Positions 51,190 to 62,699 of a stretch of DNA of 64,000 nucleotides are shown here, in pieces (the stretch's first letter is position 1; every line of letters begins with the position of its first letter). This DNA is from Breviolum minutum Mf 1.05b.01. Lineage: Eukaryota > Sar > Dinophyceae > Suessiales > Symbiodiniaceae. The DNA is taken from contig DF241034.1 of assembly GCA_000507305.1 (NCBI GenBank), positions 1 through 64,000 of the forward strand, written 5' to 3'. The position numbers and the translations under genes are program-made. The notes beneath the pieces were generated by a model. It was not told the origin of the DNA. It ran no database searches and saw only the letters and a list, made by a program, of their open reading frames with translations.

Positions 51190-52039
51190 GGTGCCCGTAA
51201 CATAATTGTCTATGCACATCAATTCCTTCCTATCTCGTTTTCTGAGCTTTCTACCATCTTCGCTGTCCGTTTCACCCATCAGAGTGCCTTTTGGGCAGAC
51301 GGCTATTGTCACTTTGACGGTGAACACCGTCAAGAAACACCGTGTTGATTGCTGTTAGTCTTAGTGTTTGCCTTAAAAAAACACCGTGTTTTTTTTTGTG
51401 CCGAAAAAATTCTGCCGTCAAAAAGGCAAGAGACAATTTCAGGGTCCAAGTATGAAGACGAAAAAAGTCGCCAAGATAAACAAGAATCACCAAGAAATCT
51501 TGTGTTTCTGAAAGTCATCCATCATTGTTGCTGATTTATGGAAAACATAGATAAAACCACCACAAAGTCTCTAAGCTATCGGATCCTGCAGCAAGTTCAC
51601 GCCTGAGGCCAGCGCATTTAGAATGAGCACCATTTTGCGAGAGATGTGCTTATCTGACTCAAGGCAATCAGAAACAAAATGGCGCGCGAAAGGCCATTTA
51701 CCAAAAGGACTCGGACTCCCTGCGGAACTCCGAAGCGACTTGAATTCCCACGGTTTTTTTGTTGTTTCTCGGAGATGTGAGGAGTGTTGCTGAAGTGGTG
51801 AAACCCATTTTGTCCACAAGGTTCGAAAGAATCTATTTCTGAATCTAAATGCTTGATTTATGGCTGGTCAAACAACCCCCCCCCCGTCTAACGTACCCCT
51901 CCCAGAAATAAGGCTTTATTAAAGGAACAATGGTTAATTCAGACGTTCAGGTTTCCGGTAGAGCATCGGAATGATGCAACAACTGACCGGTGATTCACAT
52001 GCGTAACGAGAGAACATACTGAGGCAAACCGTGTTTAGC

Positions 52040-52545
52040 GACTTGAAGAACTAGCATCCACATAAAATATATGATTATATCAGATCCAAATACAAAAAAT
52101 AGCAAAAATATATATTCAATGTAAGATTATTGTAAAGATAATGATAAAAAATATATTTAATATAAGATTATTATAAAGATAATAATATTAATATAAATTG
52201 GAAATTTTTGGATTATTAAATGATTAGATTATATTTATATATATATATCAATTTTATATAATATATAATAAAATATATTAATATATTTAAAGATATATAT
52301 ATATATTTATATAAATAATATAAATAATATATTTGTATATAATTATATTTTATATTAGTAAGTATTATTTGAAAATATATATTGATAAATTAAATAGATA
52401 TAAATTTAGATATATTTAATTGAATTTGAATATTAAAATATATATATATATAATTGAAATTAAAAAATAAATATATTATGTAATATTAAATATATTTTAA
52501 ATAGATAAATAAAATTTATTTAATAATTAAAATATATAAAANTAT
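52040..52545. repeat. Extremely AT-rich tract
   Basis: About 500 bases of A/T with words such as AATATATTTA and TTAATATA; almost no G or C. One unresolved base lies at 52542. Confidence 0.95.
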
Positions 52546-52689
52546 AGACCTTTTATTCAACTCTCATATTATCATTTTTTTGTTTAATCATTTTTATTCC
52601 TTATTATATAATTTATTTCATCCTTATCCTTAATTATTTTCATTTTTTATTATTCTTTTCCTTTATTTTTCCATCGTGCATAATCCTTT

Positions 52690-52915
52690 TCCTTAATCAT
52701 CCTTATATTTATCTTTATTATCTTCATCATCTTTATCGTCCTCATCATCTTCACCATCTTCATCATCTTCATCATCTTCATCTTCATCATCTTCATCTTC
52801 ATCATCTTCATCATCTTCATCTTCATCATCCTCATCATCTTCATCATCTTCATCATCCTCATCATCTTCATCATCTTCATCATCCTCATCATCCTCATCA
52901 TCCTCATCGATCGTC
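52690..52915. repeat. (CATCTT/CATCCT)n microsatellite
   Basis: Hexanucleotide-like runs of CATCATCTT and CATCATCCT. Open frames of Glu/Asp or Met/Lys repeats on the minus strand are artefacts of the period. Confidence 0.95.
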
Positions 52916-53196
52916 CTCGTCATATTTATTGACATATTTTATCCCAATTCATATGTTTGTTGATTCTTATTTGCTCAGTTTTTTGCTTTTTGTAATATCT
53001 AGATAATTATAACTTGTTGTTTGCCCGCATATAAAACACAAAATAATAATTAATGAAATCTTCATTTTTTGAAATTAATTCTGCATGGGAAATTCGTTGA
53101 TATGCCCAGAGTTCCACAGCATACCTTATTTCAATTCATTATTTTCAAAAAATTGTCCCAAAAGCAAGCCAGTGTTTCCAAAATGCATTAAGTGCT

Positions 53197-53276
53197 ACCC
53201 TCCAGGGAACTAACATATCCCACCTGGGGAAAAGGAAAATCATCTTAGGGGATATGTTGGTTCACAGGAGGGTATC
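53197..53276. repeat. Foldback element, family H (short)
   Basis: TACCCTCCAGGGAACTAACATATC is mirrored by GATATGTTGGTTCACAGGAGGGTA. Confidence 0.8.
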
Positions 53277-54222
53277 TCTTCATTTTCAAAGCTAGCCTCA
53301 AATTACAGAAAAATTGGTTTTGATCCCTATAAATCCATTCTTTCGTACCTACCATCCACTATTTTCGTGAACAAGATACGGAGTCCAATCACCCATGCAC
53401 GCTTCACCACGGAAGTCGAAGCCTGCAAGTGATTTTGCCATCAATCAACATGTATTTGAATTCTTCAGCCAGGCAAATGCATGAACTTCCCCATGAAAAA
53501 AAAACTCTGGCAAAGCTACTGGCTGTTGAAAAAACAAAGGCTGAAGAAAATACCTGACTTTAGCAGGACGAATGCAAGATGAATCGATATGGTGCCATTG
53601 ATTTCTCCACTGCGGTCGGTGCCTCTCATCACTGAAGCTTCGTTTGGAAAGCCTCGCCGATCCATACAGAGGCTCAACAGGAAAAATATGGTTAAATCTT
53701 GAAAGATTTTATGAGTTTGGTTTGTCTTTAAATCAGGCAAACTAGCATCTGTTAGGTTTCAAAAAAAAATGACCCTTTCAATCAGATTCATTGGGGAGGG
53801 TCCCTCCCGGAAACCTCCCAATTCTGCAATTCAGTTTGATGCTGCAATTTTGCCCCGACACCCCTTGCGGACCTTTCACAACTTTGACAAAAAAAATCCT
53901 GTTTCCTTCCCAACAAAGGTTCTTCAAAAGGTCCGACAAAATCAAAAGAGTGAATCGACACAACGTGTCGATGAGTCGAAAATCCCATCAAACTCAACTC
54001 TTCGGAGGAGAAGTCCTGACCTGGATTCATATATCTCCAGTCTACCCCCCACCGAGGATGCCAGTCACAAATGAAGATTTATAGGGATTCGCTACTAAAA
54101 ATGGAATAACTAAAAAGGTGACTGTTACTGGGTGGGGGGTAGTTCCAACATATATCCGATTTGTCCCCCACGCTTTTGAGAAATTTTCATCTATGAATCA
54201 CTCAGATCTGCATCAAACCAAG

Positions 54223-54319
54223 GTACGCTTGCCAGAGATGATCACAGCACCAGATCGCAAGCGTAGGGCTCTCTTTGCTACAGCAGCCATCAAGTTAGGC
54301 GGCCAAGTCACGCAGTTCA
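54223..54319 (+). CDS. Candidate exon, unassigned
   Basis: After ACCAAG|G one phase encodes VRLPEMITAPDRKRRALFAT then AAIKLGGQVTQF; the other phases have stops. The family is not recognised. Confidence 0.4.
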
Positions 54320-56028
54320 GAAAAACGACCTCACCATCGCTGGATTTCCAGAGAAGTAACGGGCGCGAAAGGAAAAAATCGCCCCCTTTTAAAGCATTTA
54401 CCCCTCATGATTGGCTGCCAAAACAAGGTGTAAGTGTAAATAGGTCTACATGGATAAGAAAAATGATGTATAAGATGTTAAAGTCATAGAGACGTCATGC
54501 ATACAGTCGAGACTCAATCAAAATTCTACAGATCTTTAGAAACAGAAGTCTTGCTAGCACCGATCTTAAGGCTGCCATGCAACAGAAGCATCAGACCAAT
54601 CCTCTGTAAGCACATCGCCCTGCACGAACATCCTTAAGATTTTTCGTTCCTGCTGTTTTGAGGCAAAAAAAAACAAAAAACAAAAAAGAATTCCTCTATT
54701 TCGTGCACTAAAAGCGCATGATGGCATCAAAGGATTGAAGCTTCATCCCCATAAATGACGCAACAACAATCTGGTGTTGAATCTAAAGTACGTGTCCATC
54801 CAAACCTGGGATCAAAATTAGCTGAAAAATCCGCAAGAGTCGTATCTGGAAGCTGCCTGTCTGTAGTCTTGGCAGAGCTCATGAAACCTTCTTCTGCCTC
54901 ACCCCAAAACAAATGGACAGACTGCAAACCCGAAAACTCATGGAGAAAACTCATGGGAAGTTCTAGAAGTCTGGAAGAATCAAGCCCTATTGGCTTTCTT
55001 CACCGTCTATCACAAAGTATGAACAAGATTACAAGTGAAAAAAAAGACAAGAAACAGACGTTGAGTAAAGTTTGAGATGGCCTTCAGAGGACTTCAATTG
55101 GTTTTGACAAAGCTCGTAGATATGTGCTATTCCTTCTATCAGCGTATCTGAAGCAGTCTTATATTTTGCCACAAGCTACGGTCACCAGTGTTTTTGAAAG
55201 CTCAAAGCGTTGGTAGTTGATATAATTCTTGGATTGCTCAACTAGTGGTGTTGAGTACACAGGTAAGCATGGTTGATCAGACCACTGACCATGGTTCATC
55301 AGCTATGTCTAACAGGATACAATGTCCAACTGGAATTCCAACTAAATTTCTTGATTTCTCTGGGTTGTTTCCCCCTTTTTTGCGTTTGCGTTGACAACAC
55401 GCGCGCAAGGTGCTTTTAAGTGCCGCCAGACTACATAACATCGTGCCAATTGCCGTGCAGAATCATTGTACTCAGCAGAAATCTCAATCCCTGGGCGCTC
55501 CAAAACATGCAAAATGCCGAAAGTTGGGAGTCTTCTTTTTTCACACGGTTGGAAAATCCATCGATCTTTTTTCCGAAGTTGGGAGAACTCATTTCTCGAA
55601 GATCGAGAAGTGTGCGTGGAAAAACCAAGTGCCAGACCAACGCACTGCCGAAATGGAAAGAGGGCATGGGCTGTGAAAACCTCATGTGGAAAAACAAAAA
55701 AAAGGCCAAAGGCTACAAGGCAACATGAAAAATTGCAAAAGTCTTTGTGAACTTCAACTAGTTAGTACTACTTACTGTTGAACGGCAATTCTTTGGGCTA
55801 ACCAGTGAAAATCCCTTGTATCCCATTCATCACAGGTTTTAAAACATTTGCAAGTGGTGCAGGATTTTGCCCATCAATAGTAGGAAAAGAGATATATTAC
55901 TATATCTGTCAATTTTTGATCTTCTCATTGATGGGCAAAATTTTGATATTCATTTTTTTTTGATTAGTAGGAAATTGAGAGAGTAGGATATTTTCACATA
56001 ATCAAAAGATTCAACGTGCCTTGCGACC
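54320..56028. other. Unassigned region
   Basis: Open frames at 54755-55075 and 55410-55750 overlap others on both strands and show no known domain. A palindromic element lies at 55861-55942. Nothing else is recognised. Confidence 0.45.
55861..55942. repeat. Foldback element, single copy
   Basis: AGGATTTTGCCCATCAATAG is mirrored by CATTGATGGGCAAAATTTT around an AT-rich loop. Confidence 0.75.
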
Positions 56029-56505
56029 CTATGCGGGAACCTGAGCTTCGCGCTGCCATACCACGGCCAGAACCCAAGTCAACAAAGCGCCGAAAGATGT
56101 CTGCAGATGCATCTGCACGACGGCAAACCCGATCCTCAGGACAGATTCACATAGGATGAACCGATGAATTGATGCAATTGCAAACAAGAGGCCAAAACGG
56201 ATGCAAAAGCCTCGACGTAAACATTGCCTTGTCGCTGACACGTTGACTTGGGGACTTGGGCTTGTAATAAAACGTCCATGAGAGCTTGCATGTCCCAAAA
56301 CAATCTCAGTAATATTCATTTTGTTTTCCATGTGTTCCCACCGATCATTGTACTTCGCATTCCCTTCAACCTCTAAGCCTAAGAACCAATCCAAGACGTG
56401 CCGATGTGCCGCCTTCTTGCAATGCTCCTTGAAGCAAGGCCCTTGGACAAGCTTCCAAATTCCGTTGGAGAGCTTCAGCCAGACACTCGGACAAACTCTG
56501 TGCAT
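56029..56505 (-). CDS. Candidate minus-strand open frame, unassigned
   Basis: 158 codons open on the minus strand, long for this composition. The first half (WKLVQGPCFKEHCKKAAHRH...FLGLEVEGNAKYNDRW) looks coding-like; the second half is hydrophobic. It could contain one or more exons of a minus-strand gene together with candidates at 57.6, 58.1 and 60.9 kb. No family is recognised. Confidence 0.35.
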   Translation of the reverse strand: MHRVCPSVWLKLSNGIWKLVQGPCFKEHCKKAAHRHVLDWFLGLEVEGNAKYNDRWEHMENKMNITEIVLGHASSHGRFITSPSPQVNVSATRQCLRRGFCIRFGLLFAIASIHRFILCESVLRIGFAVVQMHLQTSFGALLTWVLAVVWQREAQVPA

Positions 56506-56720
56506 GACCTCGATTCAATACGACTCATAGGAATCTGACTGTCACCAGACACATCCAAAAATACAACACGGCAAAAATCTAAACAAAAAACAGGGGGAGA
56601 TGTATTTTCAACAAATAAGCTCAAGATGTTTTTTAAAAAAAATGTCCCAGCCAGGCATATTTCACCACTGACAGATGAATCCCTCACCTAAACAAAAAAC
56701 AAAAAAAACAGTTGCCTTTA

Positions 56721-56878
56721 GGATTGGCCAGGCCAGGTGCTTGCATCATAGAGTGGCCATACCTCCCGAAGTGCTGGGCCGGCATGTCCTGATCCATAAC
56801 GATATGCTGCCACGGCATTTTCCGCACCTGAGCTCGCAGTGGTCACTGCAAGGGGAGATGCTTGACAGCCTGAGGCCA
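56721..56878 (+). CDS. Candidate exon, unassigned
   Basis: After CTTTAG|G encodes IGQARCLHHRVAIPPEVLGR then HVLIHNDMLPRHF; the other phases contain stops. A GC donor is possible at the end. Probably joined to the exon at 57047. Confidence 0.45.
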
Positions 56879-57046
56879 GCCTTGAGTCAAACTCACAGCC
56901 ATTTTGTCCCTGAAAAATAGGGTCGAAACCCGAAATGAATGGATAGTTTTTTTTCTAATCATCCAAATTTTTAGGATATACATATGTATATATATATATG
57001 ATATAATGCTAGTTTTAAGGAGTTGTTCATCAATTTTGGCTATGCA

Positions 57047-57169
57047 GGTTTCTTACGGCGCAGGAAGCCCAACATGGCCTAAAAAAGATGGGGAAGGTCT
57101 CTATGCATGCACGGTTGTGATTTGTGGCAGGGTGGCGGGCACCATGTTACTGCAAATCCAGGAAGTCCA
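57047..57169 (+). CDS. Candidate exon, unassigned
   Basis: After TATGCAG|G encodes VSYGAGSPTWPKKDGEGLYA then CTVVICGRVAGTMLLQIQEV, with a GT donor. The pattern is coding-like; no family is recognised. Confidence 0.45.
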
Positions 57170-57552
57170 GGTTCACCATGTTTTTATATGTTGCTGGAGA
57201 TGAGGTTCACCATTCTTTTAAGTAAAAAATTAACCACCACTGTTCTTAATGGTGGTTGACTTCCGGGGTTTTTTCCAGGAAAAGAATGCCGAATGCCATC
57301 ATTCACAACAAAAAGAAAACACCAGATTTAGTCTTATCTGACACAAGTACACCCCCCACCATACTACCGTTTCCATTGCCCTTGCCATTAAAATGTTTCA
57401 AAAAAAACACAAATCCCATCCCAAAAGTAAGATTTCTTCCCAAAGTGGCTGCCAAAAAATGCAAAAAAAAAAAGACTCATCCTCCCAAAAATGTAGAAAC
57501 AATCCCAAGCCCTTTTAAAAAAGCTCCCCATCCCCCCCAAATCCTTTGCAAT

Positions 57553-57682
57553 TTCTGGAACAAAGTGGCTCTTCAATGCCCAGGTATAATCGTCACGTAA
57601 TCCACGCCAAACTTCGATGAGAGCCAAATCATGACATGAAGCCCAAGCCTTAAATGAGGCCCGGGTGATCACCACTTGTGGC
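57553..57682 (-). CDS. Candidate minus-strand exon
   Basis: The minus phase encodes VVITRASFKAWASCHDLALI then EVWRGLRDDYTWALKSHF. Boundaries are not fixed. It is supported by the nearby minus candidates. Confidence 0.4.
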
Positions 57683-57934
57683 TTTGCCCGGGAAATCATT
57701 AAAAGATCGTGGTTCCTGCTGGATGATTATAAACCCTCACTTAAAAAATGGTAAAACTCATAGAACAACATATTTAAAAAACGATAGTTGGGACTTTTCA
57801 AGGGTGAAAATTTTGACTCCCGAATTTTTGGGCCAAGGTGGACTGGTCACCACCATGTTGCAGTCGTCCAAAGTGACAAGAGCTTGATTGAATTTCACGT
57901 TTTATTGATAGAAGGACCTTATCAAAAAGCAGGG

Positions 57935-58041
57935 TTACACATCCCCTGAAACCAACATATCTCCACCAAACAGGAAGTTCGGAAAATCATTGACTCAAAA
58001 GTGCCGGCTGGTAGGGGATATGTGATCGTTCCCTGGAGGGT
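57935..58041. repeat. Foldback element, family H
   Basis: ACACATCCCCTGAAACCAACATAT...GGGATATGTGATCGTTCCCTGGAGGGTA. Confidence 0.7.
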
Positions 58042-58092
58042 ATCTGAATGGGATCCCTGTTTCTGGTTTCTTTTTGCCCCTCCGACTGGGTC

Positions 58093-58163
58093 TGATGAAC
58101 ATCTCAATGTCGCTGCTAGACCAAGCAACACGTGCCTCGATCTCGAGCATAAATGCATGAAGC
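58093..58163 (-). CDS. Candidate minus-strand exon
   Basis: After the minus-strand acceptor CTTACAG|G it encodes LHAFMLEIEARVAWSSSDIE then MFIR. The amino-acid pattern is strongly coding-like. The plus phase is also open. Confidence 0.45.
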
Positions 58164-59577
58164 CTGTAAGGGAACATTGGAGCCCAGCTTCCCAAAAACC
58201 CAATAAATCTCATCATTGCAGGAGGTCACGGAAGGCCATGATGACTCATGATGACCCAATGTCAGTGGCAAAGTCACATGGTTCTTCCAACATGGCCGCT
58301 GCAAAAATCAACAGGCAGAAAAGCAAAAAAAACTCCTCAAGAGTCGAATCCCCTCCTTAAGAATCGAATTAAAGGATCATTCATCTCTTCATTCCGCAGC
58401 TCATCATGGATAAGTCCTTCACATAGAATCCGCCTGTCCATGAAAAAACAGCGGGATAGCGAATGGCCTCCCAAAAAGAGGCCTCTCTCTTACTAATTTC
58501 ATTACACCGGCGTAGATCCAAGATAGCAAGTAAGTCGCAAAAAAAAAAACAAGATGTGATTTTTGTTCAATCAGAGGTCATTTAGCGTCATTGTCCCTCT
58601 TGGGACGTAATTTTTAAATGAGATGTTCAAATAGTTTCTTGCCCAATAGTAATAGAGAACATCTCTCTCCCCAAAATTCAGCACTATGGCAACACCAACA
58701 GCAGACCGCAATTTGGGCGACACCTTGCCATAGCAATGAGCTTAGAATTTCTGCGATGAAGCACTACTTTAAGCAAGAACCCTCATAGCCTATAGCTACA
58801 TGTTCTCTGGATCAAAGACTCTATGCCATGGCACTTTACTTCGATTTCGCGGGGTTCCATAGTGAGCTAACTATTACTGGTAGCACAATGAAATACTCAC
58901 ATATGTGATAGATACGTATAATGAACTCTTTCCCAGATCATTGTACTGGTGCACTGGTGTATTGAAGTTTCCATGGTGGGTGTATATATTTTTGATGCCG
59001 CCCTTCCCAGGATGCCAGTCACAAGCAGGATCACATTACATTTTTAGGCTCGCGGATCACGAACTCAACCTTCACATTGGAAATACAGATTGGGTCCTGC
59101 TTAAGCACTGGTTCATAGGGGATAATCAAGGTTAATTCAGGTCTCTTAGTAAAATAGTGAGAATCGTTTTCCCACTGTTACAGGGTTTAGACAGGGGTCA
59201 TTATATTACCAACCCAAACTATTCACTATCGCAGTGGCAATCCTTCAACATTACTATAGATTTGCATCAAGCTTGATTCCAAAAAAAACTGGATGTTTTC
59301 AAATGATCCCTGTTTTGGCCAGACCCAATTCTTTATAAATACCACCCAAAAAAAAAAGGCATCACTAAAAACAGCCGACCTTGTTAGCTCTGAGCCAACA
59401 GAGGTACTTTTTACCTGCCAGCCCAATTTCGGTGAAAAAAAAAGGTGGGCTCTTGAAGGACTAAATGTAGATTTGGTCTTGCTTTACCTATACTTAATGT
59501 AAAATGAATACATATACATATGTATTTATACATATACATATATAAATGCCTATGCTTTTATTTATACTATATATACC

Positions 59578-59939
59578 CTAGGGGCGGGAGGTTCACCGGG
59601 AACTCCTGCCCCGTGGGTGTTTATATATATGAAGTTACTACATGGTTGATGCTACGCAAGTAATGGGGTGGGGTNCACTTTTGAACGCTTGGACCATCAT
59701 GACATTTCCAAAATCGCCATTTTACCACACAAATCACACGTTTCTCACAAGTATAAATGTATGAATGATGGATTTTTCATCAATCAACGCGCGGATCAAA
59801 AGATTTCGTCCGCGCAGAACACCATTCTATGTAGAAAGTGACTTCTTCAAAAACTCACGTTTCACCACAACGAAATAACAATTTTTGAACATTCACAATA
59901 TCCTACTCAAAGAACCTTCGGTGAACCTCCCGCCCCTAG
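59578..59939. repeat. Longer element with terminal inverted repeats
   Basis: CTAGGGGCGGGAGGTTCACC at the left is exactly mirrored by GGTGAACCTCCCGCCCCTAG at the right, 362 bases apart. AT microsatellites abut both ends. The interior is not palindromic and has no ORF, like a MITE of different build from the short foldbacks. Confidence 0.85.
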
Positions 59940-60143
59940 CGCATATATGTATATATATATATGTATCTTGATATAATATATCAATTTGAAGAGCGATTCT
60001 GCACGTGTTGATATAAGGAATCCTTCGTCCATATTTCGGGCACAGTGAGGTGTTACTGCCGCAACCAACAGAAAAAACGCAAGAACAGCAGATGTTATAA
60101 AAACCCAATATAGAAACAACCTGCTTGGAGGCTTTCCATCACC

Positions 60144-60253
60144 TACTGTTGATGGAAGAAATCCTGCACCACCTGGGATGTATAAAACTCCGTCAATCAT
60201 ATGGTTAAACTATCTATCAACTGGTGAATTCCGGATTTCTTCCATCAACAGTA
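60144..60253. repeat. Foldback element, family D
   Basis: TACTGTTGATGGAAGAAATCC is mirrored by GGATTTCTTCCATCAACAGTA; the cleanest terminal repeats of the family. Confidence 0.88.
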
Positions 60254-60417
60254 TCACTGGACTAAACCACCTTTTGTTACTCAAACGTCTCGTTTCTCGG
60301 CTCGCCTCACATATCTGAGTAAGGATGATTGGCCGATCTTCTTCCGGAGCGATATCCTTAGCTCTTCAGGAGCGATATCCGGTGGATTCACTCCCAAGGA
60401 ATTCTGGAGCAAAAAAA

Positions 60418-60492
60418 GTACTCATTTTCAATAGGAGATACATCTTCAAAAGGTCCATGTTCTATTGCCATGTTAGTTTACTGGAGGGTAAA
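60418..60492. repeat. Foldback family C, left-truncated
   Basis: TTTTCAATAGGAGATACATC...CTATTGCCATGTTAGTTTACTGGAGGGTA. Confidence 0.7.
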
Positions 60493-60735
60493 GGGGGGCA
60501 CTTTGAGATGTCGGAAAGGAACGTCTCAACACACAAGCACGGGTGGATGTGTTGGTGAGTCTGCTTGAGTTTTTTCTCATCACCTTTTTCTGGGTCATTT
60601 TTGTGGGAACTTCCCAGAAGTTCGAATTGGCATTCACACCAACCATCTGAAATCTTGGGTTGGCTGGAATCATTTTGGATCATTGGGTCAATCTATTCCT
60701 GTAGGTGTGTTTTTTCGTGATTTTTTTCCGCAAGG

Positions 60736-60842
60736 GTACCCCACGGAAGTTTAACCTAGCCCCTGCAAAATTACGCTTCCCAATAGGAAAGTAGTATTCC
60801 AACCATCACTTTTCAGGGGCGAGCTGTTAAACTTCGGGTGCG
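60736..60842. repeat. Foldback element, family B
   Basis: CGGAAGTTTAACCTAGCCCC...CACTTTTCAGGGGCGAGCTG...TTAAACTTCGG. It ends a few bases from the candidate exon on the minus strand. Confidence 0.65.
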
Positions 60843-60847
60843 TCGGC

Positions 60848-60961
60848 TTTTGGATTCTCCGTGCTTTGCGCCCAGGAGCCACTTTCACAAGGTAACCGTG
60901 CCTTCTATCATCGTCAAAGTTTGATGTCCATCGGCCCAAGACTCTCACATGGGAAGCAAAC
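60848..60961 (-). CDS. Candidate minus-strand exon, basic
   Basis: After the minus acceptor CAGCCAG|G it encodes FASHVRVLGRWTSNFDDDRR then HGYLVKVAPGRKARRIQK. This is one of the most coding-like unassigned stretches in the window. A possible GA donor lies next to the end of a foldback element. No family is recognised. Confidence 0.5.
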
Positions 60962-61139
60962 CTGGCTGAAAATAAAAGATTTGGCAGCAACCATGGAGGC
61001 TACAGAGATGATATCTTGGAAAAAATCATAGGAAAAATTATAGGAGATGCCTTCCTTCATTAGATCGTAGGATTACATTCTGACCTCTTCATGTCCCCAA
61101 GATGTGCTTGGGAAGCTTCTTAGCTCCCATGAACTCATT

Positions 61140-61155
61140 TTAGTAAAAAAAAATA

Positions 61156-61188
<33 letters not shown>

Positions 61189-61200
61189 CAGTATATACCC
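61140..61200. repeat. (TA)n microsatellite
   Basis: Runs of TATATA interrupted by GTATAT and CAGTATA. Confidence 0.9.
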
Positions 61201-61449
61201 TTCATTCACACCCTTCCACGCAGCTTTTCAGATGTCATGTATTTTCATCTATTGGCTCCGCCTCTTTGCCAAAGTGACTCGAAAAGCCGCATCGTCAAAG
61301 CGGTCAAGTGGCAATGCTGTAATCCTGGGGGAAACTCGGGAAACTCCTGTACCTTGTGTCGTGAAAAAATCATCTGCTTGATTCATCCGGATTTCTGTGT
61401 GTGTATATATATATATATCATATATGGTTTCTTATGATCTTTATTTAAC

Positions 61450-61529
61450 TGAAGTTTAACAGTTCGCACCTGAAAGGTTACCTTCAACCATCATTTTTCA
61501 GGGGCTATATTAAACTCCGAGAGGTGTAA
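61450..61529. repeat. Foldback family B, short
   Basis: CTGAAGTTTAACAG...CAACCATCATTTTTCAGGGGC...TTAAACTCCGAGAGGTGTA. Confidence 0.55.
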
Positions 61530-61967
61530 TTGCGAACCCTTCCTGCCTGTCGTGCTGGGTAAGTGGTCGTAAGCCAAGAGAGCATGAAAAGGCCTCCACC
61601 GACCTAATTGGCGAGGGCGAGCAAGCGGCCGAAATTTCAGTATCAGTTTGGGGTTGCAAAATGATGTAAACAACCCATATCTAGTGATTTAGACAAATCC
61701 ATTACCATGTTTGATGCCATTTTTTGAGATGTTGTTTATTTTGTATACATGAGCTATCAGTGATCAACATGTTATCATGCACATGCAAAGCGAAGACCGC
61801 AGTCATATGACATGTAGGATCTCTATGCCTAAGGAATCATTGGCACAGTAGTTTCTAATCGTGAGTGGGAAACTTGTCTCCAACAGCACCTAGTCCCCCT
61901 CGCCTTTGCGTTGAAAAAAATATCTTGGACGAACATAAGTCGAATCATAAGTCCGGGATTTTTGTTG

Positions 61968-62078
61968 TACAGTACCCTCTTGTACACTAACATAGCAATG
62001 GAATATCTCCACTTCAATAGGAAATACATCTTCAAAGGGTCCATTTTCCATTGCAATGTTAGCTTAACGGAGTGTAAT
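61968..62078. repeat. Foldback element, family C
   Basis: TACCCTCTTGTACACTAACATAG is mirrored by GCAATGTTAGCTTAACGGAGTGTA; core TTCAATAGGAAATACATCTTC. Confidence 0.8.
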
Positions 62079-62098
62079 TGATGTGAAATCCCCTCCGT

Positions 62099-62323
62099 TT
62101 GCCCGCCGTGATTCATACGCCGTTTGTAAAAAATGGGACTCTCGTGTTCGACATTCGAAACGGTCGGACCAAGGGACTCTGCTCCAGAACGAATGGTGTT
62201 CAACGAGAATTTACAATCCTGCCTGTCCACAACGAGAAACGAACAATTTGTTGGATGAATTTTTATGAACCGACTTTTTCAGGCCATCCAACGGCTGCAA
62301 CATTGCTCACCACCGCAGATTTC
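62099..62323 (+). CDS. Candidate exon(s), unassigned
   Basis: A continuous phase encodes VIHTPFVKNGTLVFDIRNGR ... REFTILPVHNEKRTICWMNF ... HPTAATLLTTADF. It is coding-like throughout, with a possible internal acceptor (TTTTCAG|G at 62281). It starts about 20 bases after a foldback element. No family is recognised. Confidence 0.45.
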
Positions 62324-62406
62324 GAAAAAAAAAAAACACAGACCAATTTGAAACTTTTTGGCACCTAACAAATTCGTACCATTCCACAGAGATGGGATCT
62401 GGCAAT

Positions 62407-62500
62407 GGCAGACCAACCTGCTGACTGTCTGCAAGCGGGTGGATTGGGTTGCACTCCAATTGAAGGTTTCGGGGCCGGAATGATATCACCACCAAGGTCA
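62407..62500 (+). CDS. Weak candidate exon
   Basis: Encodes MADQPADCLQAGGLGCTPIE then GFGAGMISPP before a GT donor. It may follow the exon at 62099. Confidence 0.3.
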
Positions 62501-62545
62501 GGTTTCATCATGATGACATGGTTCTGTTTTCATTTCAGCACTTGT

Positions 62546-62695
62546 TCACCATTGGTTCATCATTGGTTCATCATGTTTCATCATTGCCTCTTCATGTTCC
62601 GTCATTGCCTCATCATGTTCCGTCATTGCCTTATTATGTTTCGTCATTGTCTTATCACGCTATATCATTGGTTCATCATTGTCTCATCATGTCTT
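62546..62695. repeat. Tandem repeat, TTCATCATTG-based
   Basis: Degenerate 18-20-base units with GTTCATCATTG and TTCCGTCATTGCCTCATCATG. Confidence 0.85.
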
Positions 62696-62699
62696 GCTT

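Larger units (their letters stand above)
48013..54222. other. Gene-poor region with AT-rich block
   Basis: No assignable gene. Unrecognised open frames occur at 48478-48822 and 53769-54084. A stretch at 48058-48127 looks coding-like on both strands. Foldbacks: G (48406-48484), B (50093-50206), A (51105-51189), H (53197-53276). The 52040-52545 AT block and the 52690-52915 repeat are entered separately. 48850-50090 and 50210-51100 show nothing recognisable. Confidence 0.5.
58170..60735. other. Gene-poor region
   Basis: No assignable gene. A plus phase at 60296-60410 (RLTYLSKDDWPIFFRS) and one at 59045-59133 (RLADHELNLHIGNTDW) look mildly coding-like. It contains a 362-base inverted-repeat element (59578-59939), an AT microsatellite, and foldbacks D (60144-60253) and C (60418-60492). 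One unresolved base lies at 59675. Confidence 0.45.

Noticed and set aside
52650-52935. Acidic (Asp/Glu) and Met/Lys repeat proteins on the minus strand
   Set aside because: Products of a CATCTT-type microsatellite; no flanking coding sequence.
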